A stretch of 64,000 nucleotides of DNA from Roseobacter sp. (GTDB taxonomy: Bacteria > Pseudomonadota > Alphaproteobacteria > Rhodobacterales > Rhodobacteraceae): assembly GCA_002731875.1 (NCBI GenBank), contig PCCY01000036.1, positions 1 to 64,000 of the forward strand, written 5' to 3'. This document shows, one piece after another, positions 34,882 through 44,656 of this stretch (position 1 is its first letter; every line of letters begins with the position of its first letter). The position numbers were made by a program, and so were the translations under genes. The notes beneath the pieces were generated by a model, which saw only the letters and a list, made by a program, of their open reading frames with translations, ran no database searches and had not been told where the DNA came from.

Positions 34882-36141
34882 ATGGCCCGCTTTCTGCTCT
34901 CCTCAGTATTGGCACTGACCATCGCATCATCGGCGCTGGCCGTGGAAAAAGCCGACGTTATAGAAACCTATGCCAACATTGCAGAAGCAACCTATGGTGA
35001 CAGCCTGCTTACCGCGCAGAGATTGCAAGGCGCGGTTGATGCGCTGATTGCACAACCTTCACCTGCAAACTTGGAATTGGCGCGCAAGGCATGGCGGGCG
35101 GCTCGCATTCCATATCAGCAATCCGAGGTTTTTCGCTTTGGCAATCCCATCGTTGATGATTGGGAAGGCGGCCTGAACAGCTGGCCGCTGGACGAGGGTT
35201 TGATCGACTATGTCGATGCAAGCTATGGCGGCGCATCGGATGAAAACGCCTTTGCCGAGCTCAATGTGATCGCCAACCCTGTCTTCAATCTGTCGGGTAC
35301 CCAAGTTGACGCCACAAATATCACGCCGAACCTGATCCGCGAAACCCTGCACGAAGCAGACGGCAACGAGGCCAACGTCGCATCAGGCTATCACGCAATC
35401 GAATTTCTCCTGTGGGGGCAGGACCTGAACGGCACCAAATCAGGTTCCGGCGCGCGGTCGTGGACGGATTATGCGCAAGGCGAAGCATGCACCAATCAGA
35501 ATTGTGATCGCCGCGGCGATTATTTGAAAGCAGCGACCGACCTACTGGTCACGGATCTGGAATATATGGTCGCGCAGTGGGGCACACAGGGCGCGGCCCG
35601 CACCAATCTTTTTGCCAACGAAGATGCGGCGATATCGGCAATGTTAACCGGCATGGGGTCGTTATCCTATGGCGAACTCGCAGGCGAACGGATGCGCCTT
35701 GGTTTGATGCTGAACGACCCTGAGGAGGAAGAGGATTGTTTCTCGGACAACACGCATAACAGTCACTATTACGACGGGCTGGGCATTCAGAACGTCTATC
35801 TGGGCACATATTCCCGCGCGGATGGCACGTTGATTACCGGGCCATCGCTGTCAGACCTCGTGGCTGCGGACAATGCCGATCTTGATATCGAAATGCAGAT
35901 GAAACTATCCGACACGATGCGCAATCTAGGCCAAATAAAAACTGCCGCCGAAGCGGGCATGGCCTATGACCAGATGCTGGCGCGTGCCAACAAAGGTGGG
36001 GAAGCCCTGATAATGGGTGGGGTTAACGCATTGATCGAGCAGACAAAAACGATCGAACGCATTGTGGCGACGTTGAAACTCGAAAACGTAGCGATTGAGG
36101 GGTCTGATAGCCTCAACACCACCGGAGCTGTGTTCCAGTGA
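34882..36141 (+). CDS. irpA: Imelysin-family iron-regulated protein (IrpA type)
   Basis: A signal peptide (1-20, ending SALA) is followed by the imelysin (M75/ICMP-like) fold of 419 residues. The signature GYHAIEFLLWGQDL (GxHxxE) is near residue 173, and the N-terminal region WRAARIPYQQSEVFRFG is also typical. Imelysin proteins are periplasmic or lipid-anchored, iron-regulated, and are thought to take part in iron uptake rather than proteolysis. First gene of a five-gene plus-strand run matching the conserved order COG3487-3488-3489-3490, with an outer-membrane porin gene inserted after it. Confidence 0.9.
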   Translation: MARFLLSSVLALTIASSALAVEKADVIETYANIAEATYGDSLLTAQRLQGAVDALIAQPSPANLELARKAWRAARIPYQQSEVFRFGNPIVDDWEGGLNSWPLDEGLIDYVDASYGGASDENAFAELNVIANPVFNLSGTQVDATNITPNLIRETLHEADGNEANVASGYHAIEFLLWGQDLNGTKSGSGARSWTDYAQGEACTNQNCDRRGDYLKAATDLLVTDLEYMVAQWGTQGAARTNLFANEDAAISAMLTGMGSLSYGELAGERMRLGLMLNDPEEEEDCFSDNTHNSHYYDGLGIQNVYLGTYSRADGTLITGPSLSDLVAADNADLDIEMQMKLSDTMRNLGQIKTAAEAGMAYDQMLARANKGGEALIMGGVNALIEQTKTIERIVATLKLENVAIEGSDSLNTTGAVFQ

Positions 36142-36183
36142 ACCATCCGCTACACTGTAACATGCTTTTTGAAAGATATTTTA

Positions 36184-37188
36184 GTGACTAAAGGCCTTTT
36201 TGCTGGATTCGCCCTGACCTTGGCAAGCACATACCCTGTCTACGGGCAGGTAAACCCGGTTAGCTGGTCAGGTGAACTGGAAGTCGGTTTCGACGGCACG
36301 GTATCCTCGGGTGATCCGGCCAGCGAGTTCACAGATAATTACGCCAGCCTCGTGACGTCTTTCGAAGCCGGGCTGACGCACGGCGTTACCCTTTTCGGAA
36401 CCTTGGCCCTGGAAAGCGTCATCGACCCGACCGATACCCGACACTTCGAAGATATTGGGCTCTATGTAAGTGCTTTGGGGGTTGAATTTGAATATGGCCA
36501 CAGTCACTTCCTGGTTGGCAAGATCAACCCGACCTTTGCGCTTGCCTGGGATGCTGCCCCCGGGTTCTACGGCACTTCCCTCGCCGAGGACTATGAATTG
36601 AACGAGGCGATCGGTGTAAGCGTAGACACTCCGATGCAGGGGACTGACGGGATCCTCTCGATGGCGGTGTTTTACGCTGATGACACCGGGTTGAGCGATT
36701 CATTCGGGGTCAGACGCGGGCGCAACATAACTGCCCACGGTGGGGCGGGCAACACAGGCAAGCTTAACAACGTCGCGTTGCAATATTTGCATATACACGA
36801 GGATACCACCTATTGGATCGGAGGGCGTTTTCTAACAGCCTCCAAGGTGGACGTGTCCGATGAGCTGGGTGCGGTCGTCGGGATGGCGCATGACTTTGAC
36901 AACGGATTTGACGTAATTTTGGAAATTGCGCATTTCGATGGTTTTGCCGGCGGACCCACAAATGCAACCTATACCACCGTAGGTTCTTCATACGCCCACG
37001 GTCCTTGGGCTTACTCGACTTCTTTCACCGATATGCGTGATAGCGCAACCGGCCACGATCATGTGATTTCCTTCGGATTAGACTATCTTCACGAGAATGA
37101 TATTGCCATTGGTGCGGGGGTGGCGCTCTATAATGTGGCCGGCGTGAAATCCACCGCTGTCGGTGCCTCTGTTGTGGTGCCGTTTTAA
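36184..37188 (+). CDS. Outer-membrane beta-barrel porin, LbtU-like
   Basis: A GTG at 36184 (or TTG at 36169) starts the protein; no in-frame ATG fits. A signal peptide (about 1-22, ending VYG) is followed by alternating beta-strand segments with many Asp/Gly turns and a C-terminal Phe (VGASVVVPF), as in outer-membrane barrels. The overall pattern resembles the LbtU siderophore-porin group. Between the two imelysin-type genes it is likely the outer-membrane entry route for the iron compound handled by this operon. The ligand is unknown. Confidence 0.75.
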   Translation: MTKGLFAGFALTLASTYPVYGQVNPVSWSGELEVGFDGTVSSGDPASEFTDNYASLVTSFEAGLTHGVTLFGTLALESVIDPTDTRHFEDIGLYVSALGVEFEYGHSHFLVGKINPTFALAWDAAPGFYGTSLAEDYELNEAIGVSVDTPMQGTDGILSMAVFYADDTGLSDSFGVRRGRNITAHGGAGNTGKLNNVALQYLHIHEDTTYWIGGRFLTASKVDVSDELGAVVGMAHDFDNGFDVILEIAHFDGFAGGPTNATYTTVGSSYAHGPWAYSTSFTDMRDSATGHDHVISFGLDYLHENDIAIGAGVALYNVAGVKSTAVGASVVVPF

Positions 37189-37208
37189 AAAACAGGTTAG
37201 GGAACATC

Positions 37209-38753
37209 ATGCTACCTCTCAGGTCTTTCTCGCCTTGGATTGTTGCATCGCTATTGCCGCTTTTCTCACTTGCCGGCAGTCCGTCGGCCGCTGACGTACT
37301 TGATGAACCTCACCTCAACATCATTCCGCGCACCGCCGATGAACTGGCGCGGATCGCAGCCGTCACCGCACCGACAAAAGATTTCGACGCCCCCAACCCG
37401 TTTGAAGCCAACCCCGGCGGTGCCGCCACTGTTCGGGCGCGGACCAATGCCGACGCATTTTCCCAACCTTCGGGCAATATTGCGTTCGAAGACGAATTGA
37501 CGTTCAAGATTGGCAACGGGTTGTTCCGCAAACTTTGGGTATCGTCCCCGTCTTCTACGCTTGCTTCTGACGGGCTGGGGCCTTTGTTCAACGCGCGATC
37601 CTGTCAAAGTTGTCACATCAAAGACGGGCGCGGTCATACACCCGAAGGCCCCGACGACAACGCCATTTCCATGTTTCTGCGCATTTCCATCCCCAGTACC
37701 GGCGAAGCCACCAATATACATGATATAAAAGGCTATTTCGCCACGTTGCCCGACCCCACCTACGGTACCCAGCTGCAAGATTTTGCGGTCCCAGGGCACG
37801 CGGCGGAATATCGGATGCAAATCGACTATCATGAAATCCCGGTCAAGCTTTCTGGTGGGCAGGTCGTTTCATTGCGCAGCCCAACCTACAGTGCAGCCGA
37901 TTTGGGGTATGGGCCGCTTGACCCACACGCGATGCTGAGCCCGCGGATGACCCCCCAAATGATCGGATTGGGTTTGCTCGAGACGATCCCAGCCGCCGAT
38001 ATCTTGGCCTTAGCTGACCCTGACGATGCCAATCGCGATGGTATTTCAGGGCGGCCCAACATCGTGTGGTCACAGGAATTCGGGATGTCGATGTTGGGTC
38101 GTTTCGGTTTGAAGGCTGGGATGCCAACGATACGAGAGCAGGCAGCCGGAGCCTTCGCGGGTGATATCGGTATCTCGAACCCGATCTTTGCCGACCCATT
38201 CGGAGATTGTTCGACCATTCAGGACGCCTGTGTCAAAGCACCCAATGGCGCGGGTGATGTGCGCGGCTTTGAAATCGACGCCAAGGGGCTGGACCTTGTT
38301 ACCTACTACAGTCGCAACCTTGCCGTGCCAGCCCGGAACGACGCGGGCGACCCAAAGATACTACGCGGCAAGCGGGTCTTTTACGAGACCGGGTGCACCG
38401 CCTGTCATCAGCCAAATTTTGTTACGCATAGGCTGGTGGACCGGCCCGAGCAAAGCTTTCAATTGATCTGGCCCTATACCGACATGCTGCTGCACGACAT
38501 GGGCGAAGGTTTGGCCGACCACCGACCCGAAGCGCGCGCCAGTGGCAGGGAGTGGCGCACCGCGCCGTTGTGGGGGATAGGAATGACGGAGCAGGTGTCG
38601 GGTCACAAAAACTTTCTGCATGATGGCCGGGCACGGTCGATTCTCGAAGCCATTCTGTGGCACGGCGGAGAAGCGGAACATGCACGGACACGCGTCATTG
38701 ATATGCCCCCGGCCGACCGGGATGCCCTTTTGAGTTATCTGGAAAGTCTTTGA
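37209..38753 (+). CDS. Di-haem oxidoreductase (COG3488, imelysin operon)
   Basis: A signal peptide (1-28) is followed by a 514-residue protein with two c-type haem sites: CQSCH at 132-136 and CTACH at 396-400. The family is often labelled thiol oxidoreductase but is related to di-haem peroxidases. Conserved segments include GLGPLFNARSCQSCHIKDGRGH and SRNLAVPARND, and the C-terminal KNFLHDGRARSILEAILWHGGEAE. In iron-related imelysin operons it may carry out ferric/ferrous redox at the periplasm. It ends one base before the next imelysin gene. Confidence 0.88.
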   Translation: MLPLRSFSPWIVASLLPLFSLAGSPSAADVLDEPHLNIIPRTADELARIAAVTAPTKDFDAPNPFEANPGGAATVRARTNADAFSQPSGNIAFEDELTFKIGNGLFRKLWVSSPSSTLASDGLGPLFNARSCQSCHIKDGRGHTPEGPDDNAISMFLRISIPSTGEATNIHDIKGYFATLPDPTYGTQLQDFAVPGHAAEYRMQIDYHEIPVKLSGGQVVSLRSPTYSAADLGYGPLDPHAMLSPRMTPQMIGLGLLETIPAADILALADPDDANRDGISGRPNIVWSQEFGMSMLGRFGLKAGMPTIREQAAGAFAGDIGISNPIFADPFGDCSTIQDACVKAPNGAGDVRGFEIDAKGLDLVTYYSRNLAVPARNDAGDPKILRGKRVFYETGCTACHQPNFVTHRLVDRPEQSFQLIWPYTDMLLHDMGEGLADHRPEARASGREWRTAPLWGIGMTEQVSGHKNFLHDGRARSILEAILWHGGEAEHARTRVIDMPPADRDALLSYLESL

Positions 38754-38754
38754 A

Positions 38755-39771
38755 ATGAAGCAACTGATCTTGGCCGCAGGAATCGCTCTCGCCCCGCTGG
38801 CGTTGTGGGCACAGACAAAAGCCGACATGGTAGGTGACGTCGTCAACCACCATATCCTGCCTCGTTACGCCGCATTGGCCGCGACCAGCGATAAGCTGGC
38901 GGCCACGGCACAGACCGATTGTGAAGCCAACTCAGAGACCCTGCGTAGAGCCTATGATAGCGCCTTCGACGCCTGGATCGCAGTAAGCCATCTGCGCTTT
39001 GGCCCTTCCGAGGTGAACAACCGCGCCTTTGCGCTGGCCTATTGGCCCGACAGTCGCGGTGCCACACCAAAGACCCTGGCAGCGCTGATCGCTGATGCGG
39101 ACCCGGCAGCAAATACGGCCGACAGCTTTTCCGAAGTGTCCATCGCGGGTCGCGGATTTTACGCACTGGAGTTTTTGCTATATGACGATCAGTTAAGCAC
39201 TATGGGAAGTGCGGATTATCGCTGTACCCTCGTAAAGGCCGTAACCGCGGATATAGCCGTGCAGTCACGCGCCATTCTGGATGACTGGCAACAGGGATAC
39301 GGGGATATGCTGTTGTCCCCATCCGACACCAGCCCTTATCGCAGTACCGAAGAGGTCGCGCAGGAACTTTTCAAAGCTTTGAACGTCGGGTTGGAGTTCA
39401 CAGCCGATACGCGCATCGGTCGCCCGATGGGTACATTTGATCGCCCGCGGCCCACACGGGCGGAAGCATGGCGCTCCGGCCGGTCGCTGCGAAACGTGGT
39501 GCTTTCGCTGAACTCACTCGAGGATCTGGCGTTGCGTCTGTCGCAAAGTGATCCCGCGCTGACCGAGAAATTCCGGAACGGGTTTGCGCATGCAGCAGAA
39601 ATAGCGGCGCAGTTGGACGATCCGGTATTCGCAGGTACGGCGGATCCGCAGTCGCGGCTGCGCATCGAAGTTCTACAACAGGCCGTTGCCGACATCCGGA
39701 GTATCGCCAATACCGACCTTGGCCCACTGCTTGGGGTAGCGTCGGGTTTTAACGCCTTGGATGGAGACTGA
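38755..39771 (+). CDS. Second imelysin-family protein (COG3489 type)
   Basis: This 338-residue protein has a signal peptide (ending LWA) and the imelysin fold. The signature position reads GRGFYALEFLLYDDQL, with Tyr where the first imelysin has the His of GxHxxE, so the metal site is altered here. AWIAVSHLRFGPSEVNNRAFALAYWPD is the usual N-terminal motif. It overlaps no gene but starts directly after the di-haem oxidoreductase stop, and the next gene begins one base past its own stop. Confidence 0.87.
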   Translation: MKQLILAAGIALAPLALWAQTKADMVGDVVNHHILPRYAALAATSDKLAATAQTDCEANSETLRRAYDSAFDAWIAVSHLRFGPSEVNNRAFALAYWPDSRGATPKTLAALIADADPAANTADSFSEVSIAGRGFYALEFLLYDDQLSTMGSADYRCTLVKAVTADIAVQSRAILDDWQQGYGDMLLSPSDTSPYRSTEEVAQELFKALNVGLEFTADTRIGRPMGTFDRPRPTRAEAWRSGRSLRNVVLSLNSLEDLALRLSQSDPALTEKFRNGFAHAAEIAAQLDDPVFAGTADPQSRLRIEVLQQAVADIRSIANTDLGPLLGVASGFNALDGD

Positions 39772-39772
39772 T

Positions 39773-40822
39773 ATGACCAACCGACGCCACTTTATCGCCG
39801 GGCTTCTGGCCACCGGGTTGGTGCCTGCACCGACCTGGGCGGACGCAGGCGGGCCGAGCTATCTGGCAGCCGCCGGATTATCAGATGGGAGCTTTTCGTT
39901 ATGCGGTATCGACCGCAATCTTGATATTGTCTTTCAGCTACCCTTGCCGGGTCGCGGCCATGCGGCGGCGGCTCATCCAACCCGGCCGCAAGCCGTCGCC
40001 TTTGCCCGACGCCCCGGCAATTTTGCCATGGTCATCGACTGCCTTTCCGGTAAGGTGACAGCCCGCCTTGAAACACCCGATCAAAGGCACTTTTTTGGAC
40101 ATGGTGTGTTTTCGCAAGACGGTAGCAGGCTCTATACAACCGAAAATGATTTTAGCGCCGGCACAGGCAGGATTGGTGTTTGGGACGTAAAACTTGGCTA
40201 TGTCCGCATTGACGAATTTGCCAGCGGTGGCGTCGGTCCGCATGATATCAAACGACTGCCCGACACGGATGTACTGGTCGTAGCGAACGGCGGCATCGAT
40301 ACGCATCCTGACTCCGGTCGAGTCAAACTCAATATCCCGACGATGCATCCGAACCTCAGCTATATCGAGGATCGCAAAATCGTCGAGCAGGTCTCGCTTG
40401 CACCAGATCTGCACAAAAATTCCATCCGGCATCTGGCACTTGGGCACGATGGTCTCGTCGCGTTTGGCATGCAGTGGCAAGGTGGCGGGACGCCGCCTCC
40501 GTTAGTCGGGCTGCACCGGCGCGGCGAAGCCATCAGCCTTTTGCAAAGTACCGATGACATGCGCGGCTATGTCGGCTCTATCGCGATGTCTGGCGACGGT
40601 AATCGAATTGCTGTAACCTCCCCCCGCGCGGGGCTGGTGCAAGTATTTGATGCCGTCTCGCGCACTCAGCGCGACAGCATTCCGTTCACAGATGTAAGCG
40701 GCGTGGCCCCCGGTACCGACGGTTTTGTCATCACCAGCGGCACCGGAAAGCTGCAAGGCCTCGGCATGCCGTCTGGCCCCGCGAAATCGCTCATGTGGGA
40801 CAACCACCTTATTGATATCTAG
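39773..40822 (+). CDS. DUF1513 family beta-propeller protein (COG3490)
   Basis: The start at 39773 follows GGAG and gives a Tat-type signal (TNRRHFIAGLLATG); 349 residues. The rest is a beta-propeller-like protein of unknown function that ends imelysin operons: LPLPGRGHAAAAHPTRPQAVAFARRPG, HFFGHGVFSQDGSRLYTTEND, and GVGPHDIKRLPDTDVLVVANGGI. A Tat signal suggests it folds with a cofactor or metal before export. It is convergent with the TRAP permease gene, overlapping its end by four bases. Confidence 0.87.
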   Translation: MTNRRHFIAGLLATGLVPAPTWADAGGPSYLAAAGLSDGSFSLCGIDRNLDIVFQLPLPGRGHAAAAHPTRPQAVAFARRPGNFAMVIDCLSGKVTARLETPDQRHFFGHGVFSQDGSRLYTTENDFSAGTGRIGVWDVKLGYVRIDEFASGGVGPHDIKRLPDTDVLVVANGGIDTHPDSGRVKLNIPTMHPNLSYIEDRKIVEQVSLAPDLHKNSIRHLALGHDGLVAFGMQWQGGGTPPPLVGLHRRGEAISLLQSTDDMRGYVGSIAMSGDGNRIAVTSPRAGLVQVFDAVSRTQRDSIPFTDVSGVAPGTDGFVITSGTGKLQGLGMPSGPAKSLMWDNHLIDI

Positions 40823-42594
40823 ATAACGAGCCATCCAAACATAACCGCCAATCCCGCCACGATCAGTGCTGAGCGTTTCGCCGCGCCCCCTGCCCCGATC
40901 AGTCCGAACGAAATCAGGCCAAGGCCGGCACCAACCCTGACGAATGCAAAAATCGCTGCCACAGGGTCTGTATTCAGCCGGATCAGGTTGGGGTTGGCGA
41001 TCATCCCCAACGGGATGAGGTAAAGCCCGATGCCAAGAGCCATGGCCGACAGTGCCACCTTCAGCCAGTTCTCTCCGATCATCCCGGCTGCGATGAAAAC
41101 CGCACCACAGACGGGCGGGGTGATGGTGGACAGCAAGGCGAACCAAAACACGAACAAATGCGCTTGCAGCGGTTCCAACCCCAGCTTGGTCAGCGCAGGG
41201 CCTGCAACGGACACGCAAATGACATAGGCGGCAGTTGTTGGAACCTCCATTCCCAACACCAGGCATGCCAGCGCAGTCAACAGCAACGAAGGCCACAGCA
41301 TCCCCCCTGCTCCTTCGAGAATAAGCGACGTTATCTTGACCCCGAGCCCGGTTATCGACAGCACACCGATGATGATGGACGCACACAAGATGATGGCCGC
41401 GATCATCGCGACCTGCCGTGCTGCGCCGATCAGGGCCACCCCAATCCTGGATGCGACTGCATGTGGCTCTATCCGCAGTTCAGTGTCGAACAGCAAGAGC
41501 GCCGCCCCCGCCAATATTGCCAACGCTGCGGCAAATTCGGGGGTATAGCCGACGACGAACATGGCAATCATGAGCACCGTGAAAGGCACCAGAAAGAACA
41601 GCGACGTAATGACGACATCGCGCCGCTTCGGCTGGTCTTTTGCTGCGATCCCCTTCAGGTCATATCGCTGCGCATAAGCATTGATGCCTACCCAAACCGC
41701 CCAGAAATACAAAATCGCAGGCAGAATCGCGGCCGCCATGATCGCGGTATAGGGAACGCCGGTGAGTTCCACCATGACAAACGCCCCTGCCCCCATCAGC
41801 GGCGGCATGATCTGTCCGCCTGACGACGCGACTGCTTCGACGGCTGCTGCCAATCGTTTAGGGTATCCCAACCGTGTCATGGCCGGAAGCGTGATCGCCC
41901 CGGTCGACGCGACATTCGCCGAGGCAGAGCCGGAAATCGACCCAAACAAAGCTGACGATATTACCGAAACCTTAGCAGCGCCGCCCTTAAGATGCCCTGC
42001 CGCCGCGGCTGCGATGTTCATGAATCCCTGCCCCGCAGCACCTGCATTCAGAACCGCGCCGAAAATCACGAAGATTGCCACCACATTGACCGATACACCG
42101 GTAAGCTGGCCCCATATTCCCCCTTCCGCAATCGTAAGCGTGCCCAGAAAGCTGGCCAGCGGCGTACCGGAATGTCCGAACTGACCGGGAATATGCTGGC
42201 CCCACAACCCGTATATCAACGCGGCACCTGCGGCCAACGGCAATGGCCAGCCGATTGCGCGGCGCGCAGCCTCCAAGGTCACCAGCAACAGCGTAATGGC
42301 GATGGCAACCTGCGCAGGACCTTCGAGAAACCCGTATTGATCGGCCAAAGCGTTATGGTTGACCGCAACCCACAGCGCCGCGGCTACGCCCAGCAATGTC
42401 AGCACGACACCCGTCCAGAGCATCAGCCGCGACGTGGCCCCGACCATGAAAACAAACGGCAAGATGAACGCCATGTGCAGCGGACGGCTGACCAGGTTCG
42501 GAACCAGCCCCGAAAACACCAGAGCCATGTGATAGCCCACCAAAGCAGCGGCAAGCGTCAGCCAGAAGCCGGCCGCCAAGCGATTAGTTTGCAT
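40819..42594 (-). CDS. TRAP transporter fused permease (small + large subunit)
   Basis: This 591-residue membrane protein fuses the four-helix DctQ-like and the twelve-helix DctM-like parts, as usual for TAXI-type TRAP systems. Motifs include SVNVVAIFVIFGAVLNAGAAGQGF, SVISSALFGSISGSASANVASTGAITLPAM, and GGQIMPPLMGAGAFVMVE. The C-terminal GMIANPNLIRLNTDP segment is also typical. It is 54 bases downstream of the TAXI solute-binding protein gene. The substrate is probably an organic acid or amino acid, carried with Na+ or H+. Confidence 0.92.
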   Translation of the reverse strand: MQTNRLAAGFWLTLAAALVGYHMALVFSGLVPNLVSRPLHMAFILPFVFMVGATSRLMLWTGVVLTLLGVAAALWVAVNHNALADQYGFLEGPAQVAIAITLLLVTLEAARRAIGWPLPLAAGAALIYGLWGQHIPGQFGHSGTPLASFLGTLTIAEGGIWGQLTGVSVNVVAIFVIFGAVLNAGAAGQGFMNIAAAAAGHLKGGAAKVSVISSALFGSISGSASANVASTGAITLPAMTRLGYPKRLAAAVEAVASSGGQIMPPLMGAGAFVMVELTGVPYTAIMAAAILPAILYFWAVWVGINAYAQRYDLKGIAAKDQPKRRDVVITSLFFLVPFTVLMIAMFVVGYTPEFAAALAILAGAALLLFDTELRIEPHAVASRIGVALIGAARQVAMIAAIILCASIIIGVLSITGLGVKITSLILEGAGGMLWPSLLLTALACLVLGMEVPTTAAYVICVSVAGPALTKLGLEPLQAHLFVFWFALLSTITPPVCGAVFIAAGMIGENWLKVALSAMALGIGLYLIPLGMIANPNLIRLNTDPVAAIFAFVRVGAGLGLISFGLIGAGGAAKRSALIVAGLAVMFGWLVI

Positions 42595-42648
42595 GCAACA
42601 TCCCTTGCGACGGTGAACGGGTCTGATTCAGACCCGTTCCGCTTGCGT

Positions 42649-43608
42649 TTATTTGTTTGCGTCGGGAACGCTGATACCGGCCTCTTGATAGTAGCGCAGC
42701 GCACCTGGGTGAATTTCTGTCGTGATGTTCTCCATCAAGCCTTCGTTCACACCGGCCCACCATTTGGCGCTAGCGGCCAAGCGGTCGCGGCTTTCCCAAA
42801 ACGTCTTGGTCAGGGTATACGCCGTGTCATCATCCATCGCGGTTGTCGTATAGGCCACTACCGGCAACGACGTTGTTTGTATGTCTTTGTCCTGCCCCGC
42901 ATAGGTCCCCGCCGGTATGGTAATTGCCGTGCGTTTGGTCTGCGCGATCTGGTCCGGCGTCATCGACAGCACCTTCACGGGCGTCGAAGCCGCGGCTTCG
43001 ATCACATTGGGGGCTGGCCACGAACCCGCAGTCACAAATCCGTCAATCTGACCATTCTTCAAGGCAGCAACGGCGTTCGAAAGCTCTGCATCCGCGATCT
43101 GCACTTTGCCATCCAGCCCGAACAGGGTCAGATACTTTTCGCCCTCGGTGGCACCGAACGAACCTTTGCCCAACAAAATGATCTTGCCGGACAGATCGTC
43201 GATCCCCGCGGTTTCGCTCGCCTGCGACATCACGAAGTGCATTGTCAGCGACGGAATCGGGAACAAAGCCCTGATGTTGTCGAAAGACGGGTCCCCTTTG
43301 CCCTCGAACATCGCCTTGCCACCTTGGGCAAGATTGACCAGCGCGGGCGGGGTCGTAAAGACGTAATCACCGCCGCGGGCGCGTACCTCCATGACATTCT
43401 GAACCGATCCCTGGCTTTCTTCGACTGTCATGACGATGCCGCCGTCGGTGCCGGCCTTCATTGCCTCCGACAATTCAACGCCCATCTGATAATAAGACGA
43501 CCCGGTTTTGGCAGATTTATAGGTCACGCGTGTCTCGGCCTGCACCAAACCACCGCCCATTCCGACAAGCATGACCGCCAACGCAGTCGTTTTGAAAATT
43601 GATATCAT
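42649..43608 (-). CDS. TAXI-family TRAP solute-binding protein
   Basis: The start at 43608 (MISIFKTTALAVMLVG) has a GGGGAGA site and a signal peptide ending VQA; 319 residues. It has the N-terminal TYKSAKTGSSYYQMGVELSEAMK region of TAXI proteins, the VEESQGSVQNVMEVRARGGDYVF segment and DGKVQIADAELSNAVAALKNGQIDGFVTAGSWP. It delivers a small substrate to the fused permease encoded next. Relatives bind glutamate, 2-oxoglutarate or other dicarboxylates; the ligand here is not predictable. Confidence 0.9.
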   Translation of the reverse strand: MISIFKTTALAVMLVGMGGGLVQAETRVTYKSAKTGSSYYQMGVELSEAMKAGTDGGIVMTVEESQGSVQNVMEVRARGGDYVFTTPPALVNLAQGGKAMFEGKGDPSFDNIRALFPIPSLTMHFVMSQASETAGIDDLSGKIILLGKGSFGATEGEKYLTLFGLDGKVQIADAELSNAVAALKNGQIDGFVTAGSWPAPNVIEAAASTPVKVLSMTPDQIAQTKRTAITIPAGTYAGQDKDIQTTSLPVVAYTTTAMDDDTAYTLTKTFWESRDRLAASAKWWAGVNEGLMENITTEIHPGALRYYQEAGISVPDANK

Positions 43609-43906
43609 TTTATGTAATCTCCCCAAAATCATCGACCGGGCATATCTTGGCAGGAAAGCCAAAAGGTACCAGCGTTATTTGTCCGACATCGCCTTTTTCC
43701 CTCTGGTTTGAAAGCCTGCGGATGCGGTGAAGTTTATGCAGTATAATTCCGCTGAACAGAGAACTTTGCACCTGAAAGTAAAAAGATAAGGCTAGCTTAC
43801 TTTAGATATTTACATTTAGAAATGAAACGTTAGCAATTCCCGTAAGAGACAAGAAAAACCGTACACTTAGGTGCGGCAGCGATAATAACAAAGACATGGG
43901 GAAACA

Positions 43907-44656
43907 ATGCCAATCGCGCTTCAAGCGGAAGGATTAACGAAAGAATTCAAAGGCTTCATAGCCGTCAACAATGTAAATCTTTCGATTGAAAAGGGAACGA
44001 TTCACGCGCTTATCGGCCCAAACGGTGCAGGCAAGACGACGTGCTTCAATCTGCTGACCAAGTTTCTGCAACCCACCCGAGGTAAGATCACCTACGAAGG
44101 GCGCGACATCACCAAACTAAAACCGGCAGAGATCGCCCGCATGGGCATGGTCCGGTCCTTTCAGATCTCGGCGGTGTTTCCCGACCTGACCGTATTGCAG
44201 AATGTCAGGGTCGCGCTGCAACGTGCACGAGGCGACAGTTACGATTTCTGGCGCTCGGATAAGGTGCTGTCAAAATTCGACGCTCAGGCGCTTGATTACA
44301 TCGACGAAGTAGGGTTAAGCGCGCTCGCCCACGAAAGAGCGGCGTCACTGCCATACGGACGCAAACGGGCGCTGGAAATTGCCACAACACTGGCGCTTAG
44401 CCCCGATATGTTGCTGCTGGACGAACCGATGGCCGGCATGGGCCGCGAAGACGTAGAGCTGATCTCCAGGTTGATCCAGCGCATCGCCGAAAATCGCACC
44501 GTTTTGATGGTTGAACATAACTTGTCGGTGGTTGCGGATCTGTCCGATCGTATCACCGTGCTGGCACGTGGCGAAATCCTTGCCGAAGGGACCTATGCAG
44601 AGATTTCAAAAGCTCCCGAAGTGATCGAAGCCTACATCGGAGCAAGCCATGACTGA
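43907..44656 (+). CDS. livG: Branched-chain-amino-acid-type ABC transporter ATPase (LivG)
   Basis: This 249-residue ATPase has Walker A (GPNGAGKTT), a signature-like SLPYGRKRALEIATTLAL and Walker B (DMLLLDEPMAG), with a following H-loop (VEHNLSVV). The LivG C-terminal tail EVIEAYIGASHD is present. It is the first gene of a livGFJHM operon and overlaps livF by eight bases. The signature motif reads LPYGRKR rather than LSGGQ, as seen in many LivG proteins. Confidence 0.93.
   Translation: MPIALQAEGLTKEFKGFIAVNNVNLSIEKGTIHALIGPNGAGKTTCFNLLTKFLQPTRGKITYEGRDITKLKPAEIARMGMVRSFQISAVFPDLTVLQNVRVALQRARGDSYDFWRSDKVLSKFDAQALDYIDEVGLSALAHERAASLPYGRKRALEIATTLALSPDMLLLDEPMAGMGREDVELISRLIQRIAENRTVLMVEHNLSVVADLSDRITVLARGEILAEGTYAEISKAPEVIEAYIGASHD

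Noticed and set aside
41992..43602. 536-codon plus-strand frame opposite the TRAP genes
   Set aside because: It spans two real minus-strand genes and has low-complexity Arg/His/Gln-rich composition.
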